64,000 bases of DNA from Psychroflexus longus (GTDB lineage Bacteria; Bacteroidota; Bacteroidia; Flavobacteriales; Flavobacteriaceae). Positions 42,465-51,349 of the stretch are shown here, piece after piece (positions within the stretch are counted from its first letter, which is position 1; each line of letters opens with the position of its first letter). The stretch lies in assembly GCF_020164595.1 (NCBI RefSeq), contig NZ_JAIQZE010000010.1:62001-126000 (forward strand), written 5' to 3'. Both the position numbers and the translations under genes were made by a program. The notes beneath the pieces were generated by a model, which worked only from the letters and a program-made list of their open reading frames with translations, was not told where the DNA came from and ran no database searches.

Positions 42465-45146
42465 ATGCCAAAACTTTTTACTTCATTCCTCATCTTTATA
42501 CTATTCATAAGTGTTACTTCAGCTCAATCTGTTCAACTTGAAGGCTTTATCACCGACAGTCTAGACAACCCGCTAGCCAATACCAATGTGATTGCGACAC
42601 CTTTACAACAGGCCAATGCTCAAATCAAGTTCAGCATCAGCAGTTCCAAAGGAGAGTATAGATTAAAGCTGGAGGAGAATCAACCCTATTTAATTGAAAT
42701 CACGCATTTGGGGTTTAAAAAAATCACGGATACTGTTCAATTGTCTGAAGATGTATCCAGAAATTTCGTAATGCAAGAAACCACTGAAAGTCTGGAGGAA
42801 ATCCTGATCAAACAGGAAATGGCGGTGATCGTAAAAGAAGATACGATTACTTACAGGACCGACCAGTTCAAAACCGGGGAGGAGCGCAAGCTACGCGACA
42901 TCCTTAAAAAACTGCCAGGTGTAGAAGTAGACCGGGAAGGAAACGTTACCGTGAATGGTAAAGAAGTAACCAAGCTCATGGTAGATGGGAAGGCTTTTTT
43001 TACAGGAGATGAAAAGCTGGGGGTGAATAACATCCCTGCCGATGCGGTGGATGAGGTGGAAGCTCTGGATAATTATAGTGAAGTGGCTTTTCTAAAAGGT
43101 CTGGAAGACAGCGATAAAATGGCCCTGAACATCAAACTCAAAGACGGAAAAAAGAAATTTGTGTTTGGCGATATCGAAGCTGGAGCAGGAGTAGAAGACC
43201 GGTTTTTGCTTCATCCCAAGCTGTTTTATTACAGCCCCAAAACTGCCGTGAATGCGATTGGCGATTTTAACAATACAGGACAAAAGTCGTTTACGATGCA
43301 GGATTATTTAGATTTTGAAGGCGGTATGGCCTTGGCTCTGGAAGATCAGGGGGCCTATTCCCAATTATACTCAGATGATTTTGCCCAATTCCTTAGAGAA
43401 GATGATTTCGTCTTCAATAAAAATGATTTTGGAGCGGCCAGTCTCTCCCAGGAACTTGGCGGTAATTTTAGTCTGGATGCTTACAGTATTTTCAATAAAA
43501 GCAAGATGAGAACACAAACACTTCAGGACATCACTTACCAAACTACAGAGGCGCCAGATGAACTTAGGGAGCAGACCAATCAAAACGATTTGTTGTTTAG
43601 CATCAGTAAAATCAAATTGAGGTACGACAATAATGATGATACCGATCTGCGGGCCAATACCAATTTTAAATACAATACGGCAGAGGCGCAATCGCTTTTA
43701 ACTTCTGAAGTAGGTAATTCTAGTCGGTTCGTCAATACCAACACTCAGCCAGAAAATTTTGAGTTCCTACAAACCTTCAATCTCAATAAACAGTTTTCGT
43801 ACAAACACACCTTAAAGCTGGAAGCTAAAATCAAAAGTGAAGACCAAACCACCAATAGACTCTGGGATTTCAACCAGGCTTTGTTTACTGATATTATTCC
43901 TTTGGTCGACGAAGGCGATGATTTTAGGCTGAATCAACTCAACCAAAAGCAAGTCCATAATCTAAGTGTGAATGCAAAACACTACTGGGTGCTGGAAGAT
44001 TTCCATCATATTTACCCAGTAGCGGGAGTGGATTATTTTAATTATAACTTTAACACCCTCGATGAGCAGATTTTAAACGATGGCAGCACCAATAGTTTTG
44101 AGTCGGCAGGATTCAATAATCAAATGGATTTTGAACTGTTTAAAGCCTCTCTTGGGTTTCAGTACAAAACCCAGATTGGGGAACTGGTGTTGCGGCCTGG
44201 TCTGGTGGTCCAAAATTATAACTGGAACATTTCTCAATTTAATGAAGAACTGGTGAATGACCAGACGGCTATTTTATTACCAGAGCTCTACGTGGAATAT
44301 AAATTCAAATCTTCAGAAAAACTACGACTGAATTATAACCGCTATACCAATTTTGGAAATGCTTCCAGTTATGCCAATAGATTAAGTCTCCAAAGCTTTA
44401 ACCGAATCCAACGTGGGAATGAAAACCTGCAAAACCAGGTGTATCACTCAGCGAGTTTACTTTACAGTCAGTTTAATATGTTCAAAGGCTTATTTTATAA
44501 TGCACGTTTATCCTATACCCATCGCGAAAGCAGTATTCGTAATCAAACCCAGATAGAAGGTATCGATCAGATCAGTACCAGTATTTTTACCGACTTACCC
44601 GAAAATACGTACAGTGTATATGCTACGATCAACAAACGCATTCCAGATTTTACCTTTACTTTAGGAGGAAACACCAACTTGTCTGAATATTCCAGAATCA
44701 TCAATGATGAGGTGCTAGATTATGAAAGCCTCAATTTTGGTTATAACGCCAAAGTAAGAACGCGTTTTGACGACTGGCCCAACCTGGAAGCTGGGGTACG
44801 ACAGAGCTTTTCCAGATTAGATTCAGACGCCATTAATAACAAGTTTACCACGTTGTCTCCCTTTGCGAATTTGGAGTATGATTTTGGTGACTTTATTTTT
44901 GAATTCAATTACGATTACAATTATTTTGAAAACCAGACAACAGGGGATGTTAATCGCTTTGAGCTGGCGGACGCCTCTTTGTTTTATGGCAAAGAAGATT
45001 CAGCCTGGGGCTTTGAAGTCAATGCCACCAATTTATTTGATATCGGCTTCAAACGTCAAAACTCAGTGAATGAGTTTATCGTTTCGGATAGACGGATTTT
45101 TGTACAGCCCAGGATTGTGATGTTTAAGGTGATTTATAAGTTGTAA
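42465..45146 (+). CDS. outer-membrane beta-barrel protein, TonB-receptor type
   Basis: An 893-residue protein with signal peptide (about 1-20), a carboxypeptidase-like regulatory domain (about 23-105), a plug-like domain (about 120-210, with K-L-P-G-V-E-V-D and V-D-G-K-A-F-F-T-G-D) and a long barrel ending in an aromatic-rich strand. This is the family annotated as outer membrane beta-barrel or TonB-dependent receptor-like (OMP_b-brl_3). No clear TonB box is visible. GLPGLI genes are frequently neighbours of such receptors, so the two probably work together at the outer membrane. The substrate is unknown. The repeat element B starts 35 bp after its end. Confidence 0.9.
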   Translation: MPKLFTSFLIFILFISVTSAQSVQLEGFITDSLDNPLANTNVIATPLQQANAQIKFSISSSKGEYRLKLEENQPYLIEITHLGFKKITDTVQLSEDVSRNFVMQETTESLEEILIKQEMAVIVKEDTITYRTDQFKTGEERKLRDILKKLPGVEVDREGNVTVNGKEVTKLMVDGKAFFTGDEKLGVNNIPADAVDEVEALDNYSEVAFLKGLEDSDKMALNIKLKDGKKKFVFGDIEAGAGVEDRFLLHPKLFYYSPKTAVNAIGDFNNTGQKSFTMQDYLDFEGGMALALEDQGAYSQLYSDDFAQFLREDDFVFNKNDFGAASLSQELGGNFSLDAYSIFNKSKMRTQTLQDITYQTTEAPDELREQTNQNDLLFSISKIKLRYDNNDDTDLRANTNFKYNTAEAQSLLTSEVGNSSRFVNTNTQPENFEFLQTFNLNKQFSYKHTLKLEAKIKSEDQTTNRLWDFNQALFTDIIPLVDEGDDFRLNQLNQKQVHNLSVNAKHYWVLEDFHHIYPVAGVDYFNYNFNTLDEQILNDGSTNSFESAGFNNQMDFELFKASLGFQYKTQIGELVLRPGLVVQNYNWNISQFNEELVNDQTAILLPELYVEYKFKSSEKLRLNYNRYTNFGNASSYANRLSLQSFNRIQRGNENLQNQVYHSASLLYSQFNMFKGLFYNARLSYTHRESSIRNQTQIEGIDQISTSIFTDLPENTYSVYATINKRIPDFTFTLGGNTNLSEYSRIINDEVLDYESLNFGYNAKVRTRFDDWPNLEAGVRQSFSRLDSDAINNKFTTLSPFANLEYDFGDFIFEFNYDYNYFENQTTGDVNRFELADASLFYGKEDSAWGFEVNATNLFDIGFKRQNSVNEFIVSDRRIFVQPRIVMFKVIYKL

Positions 45147-45180
45147 TCTGGTTTTAATTTAATTCTTTTACGCGATTTAG

Positions 45181-45468
45181 GTGTCAGGGCTCTGCCCCTC
45201 GGTACATAAACTAGGTGCTTGTTTTACCAAGATTAGTGGGCTCTGCCCCCTCCGTCGGATGAGTATATGTTCGTGTGATGATGATTTAGGAGCTGTGCTC
45301 CCTTTTAAAAGGGCGTAGTCCTAATAGTCTTCATATCCTAAGGGAATGCATGTAAAAATTTTAGTCCCAATATTCTTTATAACGAAAAAAACGCGGAAGG
45401 GGCAGAGCCCCGTCATCTTCTTAGCCAAAGAAGACAGTATATTAAGGAGGGGCGCTAGCCCTGACATC
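45181..45468. repeat. inverted-repeat-bounded non-coding element, copy B
   Basis: About 288 bp beginning TGTCAGGGCTCTGCCCCTC and ending GAGGGGCGCTAGCCCTGACA plus TC, the same borders and orientation as copy A at 36297. Internal GC-rich palindromic units occur at 45187, 45238 (GGGCTCTGCCCC) and inverted at 45399-45411. The middle differs from A and is longer. The pair forms direct repeats about 8.9 kb apart around the whole GLPGLI region. Confidence 0.8.
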
Positions 45469-45515
45469 TTAAAAGCCATGTTCTAGTATCATTATCTAAT
45501 GAGACATAACGCATT

Positions 45516-45613
45516 AACACGTGCTTAGCTTTGTCAACTTGTCCCGTGCTTTGGGACAAGTTGACAAGCCTGGACGTTGAGCTGAAGCCAGCTTTAGTAT
45601 TGAGCTAAGTGTT
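45516..45613. repeat. long perfect hairpin inside a larger inverted repeat
   Basis: TTGTCAACTTGTCCC (45531-45545) and its exact reverse complement (45553-45567) form a 15-bp stem around a 7-base loop. An outer imperfect pair (AACAC...CTTAGC at 45516-45529 with GCTAAGTGTT at 45604-45613) encloses it. No coding sequence and no T-run, so it is not an ordinary terminator. Together with element B and a REP-like TTCTCGACTCCGCTCGAA at 45681 it accounts for the 650-bp gap before metK. Confidence 0.6.
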
Positions 45614-45795
45614 GCTAGGTACTAGTGTTTAACATCGAGCACTTCACTACTTCAGTATAAACTCCGTTGAGATGAATGGGTTCTCGACTCCGCTCGAACT
45701 TAAAACAAAAGTTATGTCGGAATTATAATTATGCTTTCTTATAATTGAAAGCTTTAATTAGAGATATCTGAAATGGTTTAATGATTTGTAGGGTA

Positions 45796-47046
45796 TTACA
45801 AATCGAAAGCTTCTTTCAGTTGATCCACATAATCCAATTTTTCCCATGTGAATAGTTCGACTTCGTGTCTAACTTCTCCTGAGTAATCTGAACGGTAGAT
45901 TTTAGTTTCTAAGCGAGGTTCTTTTCCCATGTGGCCATAAGCGGCAGTTTCTCTGTAGATAGGGTTTCTTAATTTTAAGCGTTCCTCGATCATTCCTGGG
46001 CGCATATCAAAAATCTGTCTGATTTTTCTGGCGATGTCTCCATCGCTCATGTCGATGTGTTTATTGGTGGTGTTCACCAAAATGGACGTAGGTTCGCTTA
46101 CCCCAATAGCATAGGACACCTGGACCAAAACTTCATCGGCAATACCAGCAGCTACCATGTTTTTGGCGACGTGTCTGGCTGCATAAGCGGCAGATCTATC
46201 TACTTTACTAGGATCTTTTCCAGAAAAAGCACCACCGCCATGAGCACCTTTACCACCATAGGTGTCTACTATGATTTTTCTACCCGTAAGTCCAGCATCA
46301 CCGTGAGGTCCACCAATGACAAATTTCCCTGTGGGGTTGATGTGGTAAGTGATATTTTCATCAAACAAAGCTTGAGTCTGCTCATCAAACAAAGCTTTTA
46401 CTCTTGGAATCAAGATGGATTTGATGTCATCGGCGATTTTTTGAAGCATGGTCTCATCTTTATCAAAATCGTCATGCTGAGTGGAGACTACAATTGTATC
46501 TATGCGCTGGGGTACATTATCGTCGGAGTACTCAATAGTGACTTGAGCCTTTGCATCTGGTCGTAAATAAGTTATGTCGTCGTTTTCTCTGCGAAGCTTG
46601 GCTAGCTCAATAAGGAGTTTATGTGAAATGTCCAAAGCCAGGGGCATGTAGTTTTTGGTTTCGTTGGTCGCATAACCAAACATCATTCCCTGGTCTCCAG
46701 CGCCTTGTTCTTCTTTGGAAGCTTTGTCCACACCCTGGTAAATATCCTGAGATTGCTCGTGAATCAAAGAAATTACACCACAGGAATCTCCAGAAAATTG
46801 ATAAGCTCCTTTAGTATAACCTATATCGTTTATAACGTCTCTGGCAATTTGCTGAACGTCTAAGTAAGTATTGCTTCTTACTTCACCTGCCAGAACGACC
46901 TGTCCGGTAGTGACTAAGGTTTCACAAGCCACTTTAGAAGTTTCGTCAAATGCTAAAAAAGAATCGAGTAAAGCATCACTGATTTGGTCAGCGATTTTAT
47001 CGGGGTGTCCTTCAGAAACACTTTCTGAAGTAAATAAATAGGACAT
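45796..47046 (-). CDS. metK: S-adenosylmethionine synthetase
   Basis: A 416-residue enzyme making S-adenosylmethionine from methionine and ATP. Family signatures [13 protein letters not shown] near residue 14, [11 protein letters not shown] near residue 118 and [16 protein letters not shown] in the second half are all present. It is monocistronic and preceded by a SAM-sensing leader (47109-47157), giving end-product control. Confidence 0.96.
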   Translation of the reverse strand: MSYLFTSESVSEGHPDKIADQISDALLDSFLAFDETSKVACETLVTTGQVVLAGEVRSNTYLDVQQIARDVINDIGYTKGAYQFSGDSCGVISLIHEQSQDIYQGVDKASKEEQGAGDQGMMFGYATNETKNYMPLALDISHKLLIELAKLRRENDDITYLRPDAKAQVTIEYSDDNVPQRIDTIVVSTQHDDFDKDETMLQKIADDIKSILIPRVKALFDEQTQALFDENITYHINPTGKFVIGGPHGDAGLTGRKIIVDTYGGKGAHGGGAFSGKDPSKVDRSAAYAARHVAKNMVAAGIADEVLVQVSYAIGVSEPTSILVNTTNKHIDMSDGDIARKIRQIFDMRPGMIEERLKLRNPIYRETAAYGHMGKEPRLETKIYRSDYSGEVRHEVELFTWEKLDYVDQLKEAFDL

Positions 47047-47062
47047 AAAAATAAGTTTAAAG

Positions 47063-47157
47063 TTATAGTCGCAAGGAAGGATTTGAAAAGACTATAATCT
47101 CAAAGAGCACTGCTTTAGCATTTTAAAAAGAGGTTGCAATCAGTCAAATCCTTCCTC
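47063..47157 (-). promoter_or_regulatory. SAM-II-class riboswitch and expression platform of metK
   Basis: Read on the minus strand, 47157-47109 has the SAM-II pseudoknot layout: GAGG (P1), GGATTTG, ACTG (P2), TTGCA, CCTC (P1'), a T-A rich stretch with TTTAAAA, TGCTAAAG and CAGT (P2'). P1 (GAGG/CCTC), P2 (ACTG/CAGT) and the inner GCA/TGC pair all close, and the conserved GATTTG, TTGCA and GCTAAA elements are in order. Downstream, 47086-47074 is an exact 13-base complement of 47156-47144, so an alternative helix would destroy the aptamer. A second hairpin, TTATAGTC/GACTATAA (47097-47063), can also form before the ATG at 47046. Confidence 0.75.
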
Positions 47158-47257
47158 AGTGCAAACATAATAAATTTGAGTCATTCTAAATTGTATTAAG
47201 TTATTTTTAGCAGATTTATACTTCAGATTCCTTTGCTTTGTATAAAAATACAGAATC

Positions 47258-47680
47258 ATGAAAATCAGTCTCCATAAGAAACACAACAGCGATGTGCATT
47301 TTGAAGCAGAAAATGCGTTAGGCCATAAAATTGAGCTTTACAATTCTACAGCACCCGACCCCAAGGCCCCGAGTCCTATGGAATTGATATTAATGGGAAC
47401 AGCAGGTTGTAGCAGCATCGATATTGTACATATTCTTAAAAAGCAAAATCTGGAGATTAAAAATTTAGATGTAGAAGTGGAGGGCTTACGTCAGGATACC
47501 GATCCTAAGGTCTTTCACACGATCAAATTACTCGTAAAATTAGAGGGTGATATTCCGGCAAACAAGGCGAAGCGAGCGGCGCAATTGTCTTTCGAAAAGT
47601 ACTGCTCAGTATCTAAAATGTTGGACGCCACCGTGGATATTCAGTACCAGGTGCAGTTGAATGGGGAGTTGTTGGAGTAG
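47258..47680 (+). CDS. OsmC/Ohr family protein
   Basis: A 140-residue protein of the OsmC family, whose members reduce organic hydroperoxides using cysteines. The pattern S-P-M-E-L-I-L-M-G-T-A-G-C-S-S-I-D-I-V (about 41-59, reactive cysteine near 53) and a second cysteine in K-Y-C-S-V-S near residue 114 match. It belongs to the YhfA-like branch. It is divergent from metK across about 210 bp that contain the riboswitch. No operon partners. Confidence 0.88.
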   Translation: MKISLHKKHNSDVHFEAENALGHKIELYNSTAPDPKAPSPMELILMGTAGCSSIDIVHILKKQNLEIKNLDVEVEGLRQDTDPKVFHTIKLLVKLEGDIPANKAKRAAQLSFEKYCSVSKMLDATVDIQYQVQLNGELLE

Positions 47681-47789
47681 TTAGTGAGTCATTGAGTTTT
47701 TGAGTCGGGTAGTAGGTTGTCTGATTTAAAAACCAATTCAAAATTTTTAATTCTTAATTTTAAATTGTCAGTCAACCACTTCACCGAAA

Positions 47790-48989
47790 TTATCGAATAT
47801 ATAACAAATAGGGATTGATCTTTTTCTTATAAGACTTTAGATCAGATTCCCAGTTTTTTCTAATTTCCTGGGCGGTTGTTCCCTGTTGAATTTGCTCCTG
47901 CAAGCTTGCATTTCCAGCCAGTTTATTGAAAAAATCGTTGAAAAATAATGCTTGGTCCTGGGTGTGACGATAGGCCTGAAGTAACCAGTCTAAATTTAAA
48001 TGGTCGAGATCGCTCTGATTTTGAAGGTTCCTGCCGTAGCAAAGCTCGTTCTCATGTTTAGGATATTTAGCCCCTTCTGAGGAAGTAGGTGTGAATTCAA
48101 AATCAAAAATGGAAGCGTCTAAAAATGGCGATCCAAACACCTGAAACTGCATCGATGTTCCTCGTCCGGCATTCACATTGGTGCCTTCAAAAAAGCACAG
48201 ACTTGGATATAAATTGATAGACTTCGCATTGGGCAGGTTAGGCGAGGGTTTAATAGGTAAGTCATAGCTCAATTGCAAGGAGTAGTCCCTCATGCTAATG
48301 ATCACTAAATCACACTGTATTCCATTGGCTAGCCAGCCTTCACCATTTATCATTTTTGCATATTCAGCAATGGTTAATCCATGAACCACAGGAACTGGAT
48401 GCATTCCTACAAAACTTTTAAACTCATCCTCCAAAACAGGTCCGTCGATATAATGACCGTTGGGATTTGGTCGATCCAAGACCAAGAGTGGAATATTTTG
48501 CTCAGCACAAGCTTCCATAATGTAATGCAGACTTGAAATGTAAGTGTAGAAACGAGCACCTACATCTTGTATATCAAACACCATGATGTCTATACCTTCC
48601 AAATCTTTAAGACTTGGTTTTTTTTGGGATCCGTAAAGGGAAATAATAGGAATTCCCGTTTTGGCATCTAGTCCATCTTTGATGAGTTCACCTGCATCAG
48701 CAGTGCCGCGGAAACCGTGTTCGGGTGCAAATACTTTTTGGACCTCGATATCTCGACTCAAAAGTGAATCTACCAAATGAACGTAATCCGTTTCAGAAGT
48801 AAAGATCACCGAGGTTTGGTTACCTACAATTCCAACATTTTTATTCTCAAGCAAACTGAGATAGGTTTCTGTTCGATTGGCAGCAACACCAAGGCTGCTA
48901 AATGAATTAGTTTCATCATCTTGCGCTGTACAAGAAATACATGCCAAAAGAATAAAATAAACTGTATTTTTGAACCACTTTAAAATCAT
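47790..48989 (-). CDS. namZ: DUF1343 protein, NamZ-like exo-N-acetylmuramidase
   Basis: A 399-residue exported protein (N-terminal hydrophobic segment with L-L-A-C or C-I-S-C as possible lipobox). The DUF1343 core is clear: V-G-I-V-G-N-Q-T-S, F-A-P-E-H-G-F-R-G near residue 90, V-F-D-I-Q-D-V-G-A-R-F-Y-T-Y and L-D-R-P-N-P-N-G. NamZ of Bacillus and Tannerella releases MurNAc from peptidoglycan ends, so this enzyme may provide substrate for a MurQ route, although murQ lies 25 kb away. The specific activity is inferred. It starts eight bases from the divergent permease gene. Confidence 0.82.
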   Translation of the reverse strand: MILKWFKNTVYFILLACISCTAQDDETNSFSSLGVAANRTETYLSLLENKNVGIVGNQTSVIFTSETDYVHLVDSLLSRDIEVQKVFAPEHGFRGTADAGELIKDGLDAKTGIPIISLYGSQKKPSLKDLEGIDIMVFDIQDVGARFYTYISSLHYIMEACAEQNIPLLVLDRPNPNGHYIDGPVLEDEFKSFVGMHPVPVVHGLTIAEYAKMINGEGWLANGIQCDLVIISMRDYSLQLSYDLPIKPSPNLPNAKSINLYPSLCFFEGTNVNAGRGTSMQFQVFGSPFLDASIFDFEFTPTSSEGAKYPKHENELCYGRNLQNQSDLDHLNLDWLLQAYRHTQDQALFFNDFFNKLAGNASLQEQIQQGTTAQEIRKNWESDLKSYKKKINPYLLYIR

Positions 48990-48997
48990 AAGTCAAC

Positions 48998-50233
48998 TTG
49001 AATTTTGAATATTTTGTTTCTAAACGGCTAGTCACCAAAACCGATCATAAAAGTAACATATCGGCTCCGATAATTAAAATCGCGATCTCTGCGATAGCGA
49101 TTGGAATCATAATGATGTTTGTAGCGATTAGCACAGGTTTGGGTCTTCAAAATAAGATAAGAGAAAAGATTGCCGCCTTCAACGGGCACATTGTGATCAA
49201 CAACTTTTCCAACAACCAGTCGACGATCACCCAAAATCCCATAACCACCAAGCAGGATTTTTATCCAGAATTTACCGCGGTTCCAGAAATAGAACACATT
49301 CAAAAAGTAGCGACCAAATACGGCATCATCAGAACGGAGACCGATTTTGAAGGTATCGTGGTAAAAGGAGTAGGAGAGAACTACCGCTGGAAATACCTGA
49401 AGGAATATCTAACCAAAGGTCAACTTCCCATCTTTGATGAGGACATAAGCCGAGAGGCGTTGATCTCAAACTACCACGCCAATCGGTTGGGCTTTGATGT
49501 GGGGGATAAGCTCATTGTTTACTTTATAAGAGAAGATCAGGACCGTTTACCGAGATCGGTAGGATTGACGATTTCAGGAATTTTTGATTCTGGCTTTAAG
49601 GAATTTGATGAAACCTACATCATCACCGATTTGAGACAGATCCAGAGATTAAATAACTGGGAAAAAGACCAGATTGGTCAGTTTGAATTGTTTGTTGAAG
49701 ACTTTACAGAAATTCAGGACGTTGGTTATAAGGTCTACGAAGAAGTGGATTCGTTTTTGAATGCCAGCACCATTATTGAATTATACCCTTCTATTTTTGA
49801 ATGGCTCAAGATGTTTGATTTCAATATCATATTGATTATCGGAATAATGATTTTGGTAGCAGGTATTAATATGATTACGGCTTTACTGGTGTTGATTTTG
49901 GAACGTACGCAAATGATAGGCATCTTAAAATCCTTGGGGTCTTCAGATTGGTCCATTCGAAAAATATTTCTTTACAATGCGGGATTTTTGATTTTCAAAG
50001 GTTTGTTTTGGGGGAACCTCATCGGTATTTCACTTTTGCTCATACAGAAGTACCTCAAAGTCATTCCTTTAAATCCAGAAACTTATTATGTCTCTGAAGC
50101 CCCAATTTATTTAAGCTTAGACTATATATTTGTAATAAATATTGGTACACTTTTATTGTGTGTGTTGATGTTATTGGTTCCATCGGTTATCATTACTAAA
50201 ATTTCTCCAGTGAAAGCCATGAAGTTTGAATAA
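48998..50233 (+). CDS. LolC/LolE-type ABC transporter permease
   Basis: A 411-residue inner-membrane protein with one N-terminal helix (about 25-50), a large periplasmic MacB-like domain (about 55-260) and three C-terminal helices of the FtsX type (about 270-405) with R-T-Q-M-I-G-I-L-K-S-L-G-S-S near residue 302. This is the layout of lipoprotein-releasing permeases LolC/LolE. No ATPase gene is adjacent. The start is a TTG at 48998; its probable promoter lies inside the divergent gene. Released substrate is assumed to be lipoproteins by family. Confidence 0.86.
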   Translation: MNFEYFVSKRLVTKTDHKSNISAPIIKIAISAIAIGIIMMFVAISTGLGLQNKIREKIAAFNGHIVINNFSNNQSTITQNPITTKQDFYPEFTAVPEIEHIQKVATKYGIIRTETDFEGIVVKGVGENYRWKYLKEYLTKGQLPIFDEDISREALISNYHANRLGFDVGDKLIVYFIREDQDRLPRSVGLTISGIFDSGFKEFDETYIITDLRQIQRLNNWEKDQIGQFELFVEDFTEIQDVGYKVYEEVDSFLNASTIIELYPSIFEWLKMFDFNIILIIGIMILVAGINMITALLVLILERTQMIGILKSLGSSDWSIRKIFLYNAGFLIFKGLFWGNLIGISLLLIQKYLKVIPLNPETYYVSEAPIYLSLDYIFVINIGTLLLCVLMLLVPSVIITKISPVKAMKFE

Positions 50234-50287
50234 GTAAGATTGGAATTAGTCTAAACTTAATAACATAGTATTTGACTTTTACTTTTT

Positions 50288-50295
50288 TATCTTTG
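50288..50295 (+). promoter_or_regulatory. -7 promoter element for the cysteine synthase gene
   Basis: TATCTTTG matches TAnnTTTG, 18 bp before the ATG at 50314. A TTTGAC at 50271-50276 is about 11-13 bp upstream, somewhat close for a -33 element. Confidence 0.5.
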
Positions 50296-50313
50296 CGCCA
50301 TTAAATTGAAACT

Positions 50314-51294
50314 ATGGATTACGCTGAAAATATCATTGGAACTATTGGTAAAACACCAATGGTAAAAATGAATAAAATAGTTGAAGAGATAGACGCCTTA
50401 GTTCTGGCTAAGTACGAGACCTTCAACCCAGGAAATTCTGTCAAAGACCGGATGGCTTTGCAAATGATTGAAGATGCTGAGGCCTGCGGAGCGCTAAAAC
50501 CTGGAGGAACTATCATTGAAGGAACTTCTGGAAATACAGGTATGGGATTGGCTTTGGTTGCAATCGTGAAAGGCTACAAAGTGGTTTGTGTCTTGAGTGA
50601 TAAGCAAAGTAAAGAGAAAATGGATATTCTTAGAGCTGTAGGTTGTGAAGTACATGTTTGTCCAACCGATGTGGCTCCAGACGATCCAAGGTCTTACTAC
50701 TCTACGTCTGCCAGATTGGCTAAAGAAACTCCTAATTCCTGGTATGTGAATCAGTATGATAATCCATCCAACTGTAAAGCACATTTTAAAACGACGGGTC
50801 CTGAAATCTGGGAACAAACCGATGGTAAAATCACTCATTTTGTGGTAGGGGTAGGTACAGGTGGAACCATCTCTGGAGTGAGTAGCTATTTGAAAATGAA
50901 AAATCCCGATATTAAAGTTTGGGGAATCGATACCTACGGATCGGTTTTTAAAAAATACCATGAAACCAGAGAGTTTGATGAAGATGAAATCTATCCTTAT
51001 GTCACCGAAGGGATTGGTGAAGACATATTGCCACTAAATGTAAGATTTGATGGGATTGATGGTTTTACCAAGGTCACCGATAAAGATGCTGCAGTTTATA
51101 CTCAAAAACTAGCCAAAGAAGAGGGTATGTTTTTAGGAAACTCAGCCGGAGCAGCGGTGAAAGGCTTACTACAACTAAAAGAGCATTTTAAAAAAGACGA
51201 TGTGGTAGTCGTGCTGTTCCACGACCATGGCAGTCGCTATGTTGGAAAGATGTTTAATGACGATTGGATGCGGGAGATGGGATACATTGATTAA
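50314..51294 (+). CDS. cysteine synthase / cystathionine beta-synthase-like PLP enzyme
   Basis: A 326-residue fold-type II PLP enzyme. The cofactor lysine lies in N-P-G-N-S-V-K-D-R (Lys44 by count), followed by the substrate loop E-G-T-S-G-N-T-G-M-G-L and the phosphate loop G-V-G-T-G-G-T-I-S-G near residue 178. The segment V-T-E-G-I-G-E-D-I-L-P resembles cystathionine beta-synthase more than CysK, and there is no C-terminal CBS domain. It makes cysteine from an activated serine or cystathionine from serine and homocysteine; sequence alone does not decide. Single gene with its own promoter and terminator. Confidence 0.88.
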   Translation: MDYAENIIGTIGKTPMVKMNKIVEEIDALVLAKYETFNPGNSVKDRMALQMIEDAEACGALKPGGTIIEGTSGNTGMGLALVAIVKGYKVVCVLSDKQSKEKMDILRAVGCEVHVCPTDVAPDDPRSYYSTSARLAKETPNSWYVNQYDNPSNCKAHFKTTGPEIWEQTDGKITHFVVGVGTGGTISGVSSYLKMKNPDIKVWGIDTYGSVFKKYHETREFDEDEIYPYVTEGIGEDILPLNVRFDGIDGFTKVTDKDAAVYTQKLAKEEGMFLGNSAGAAVKGLLQLKEHFKKDDVVVVLFHDHGSRYVGKMFNDDWMREMGYID

Positions 51295-51320
51295 GCCAAG
51301 ATTAATAAAAATAGAAAAAA

Positions 51321-51349
51321 AGCTCCTGAGAAACCAGGAGCTTTTTTTA
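51321..51349 (+). terminator. intrinsic terminator after the cysteine synthase gene
   Basis: AGCTCCTG-agaaac-CAGGAGCT is a perfect 8-bp stem followed by a run of seven T and preceded by a run of A. Confidence 0.92.

Noticed and set aside
45783-45804. GATTTGTA/TACAAATC hairpin as metK terminator
   Set aside because: It overlaps the stop codon and has no T-run on the metK strand, so support is too weak to list.
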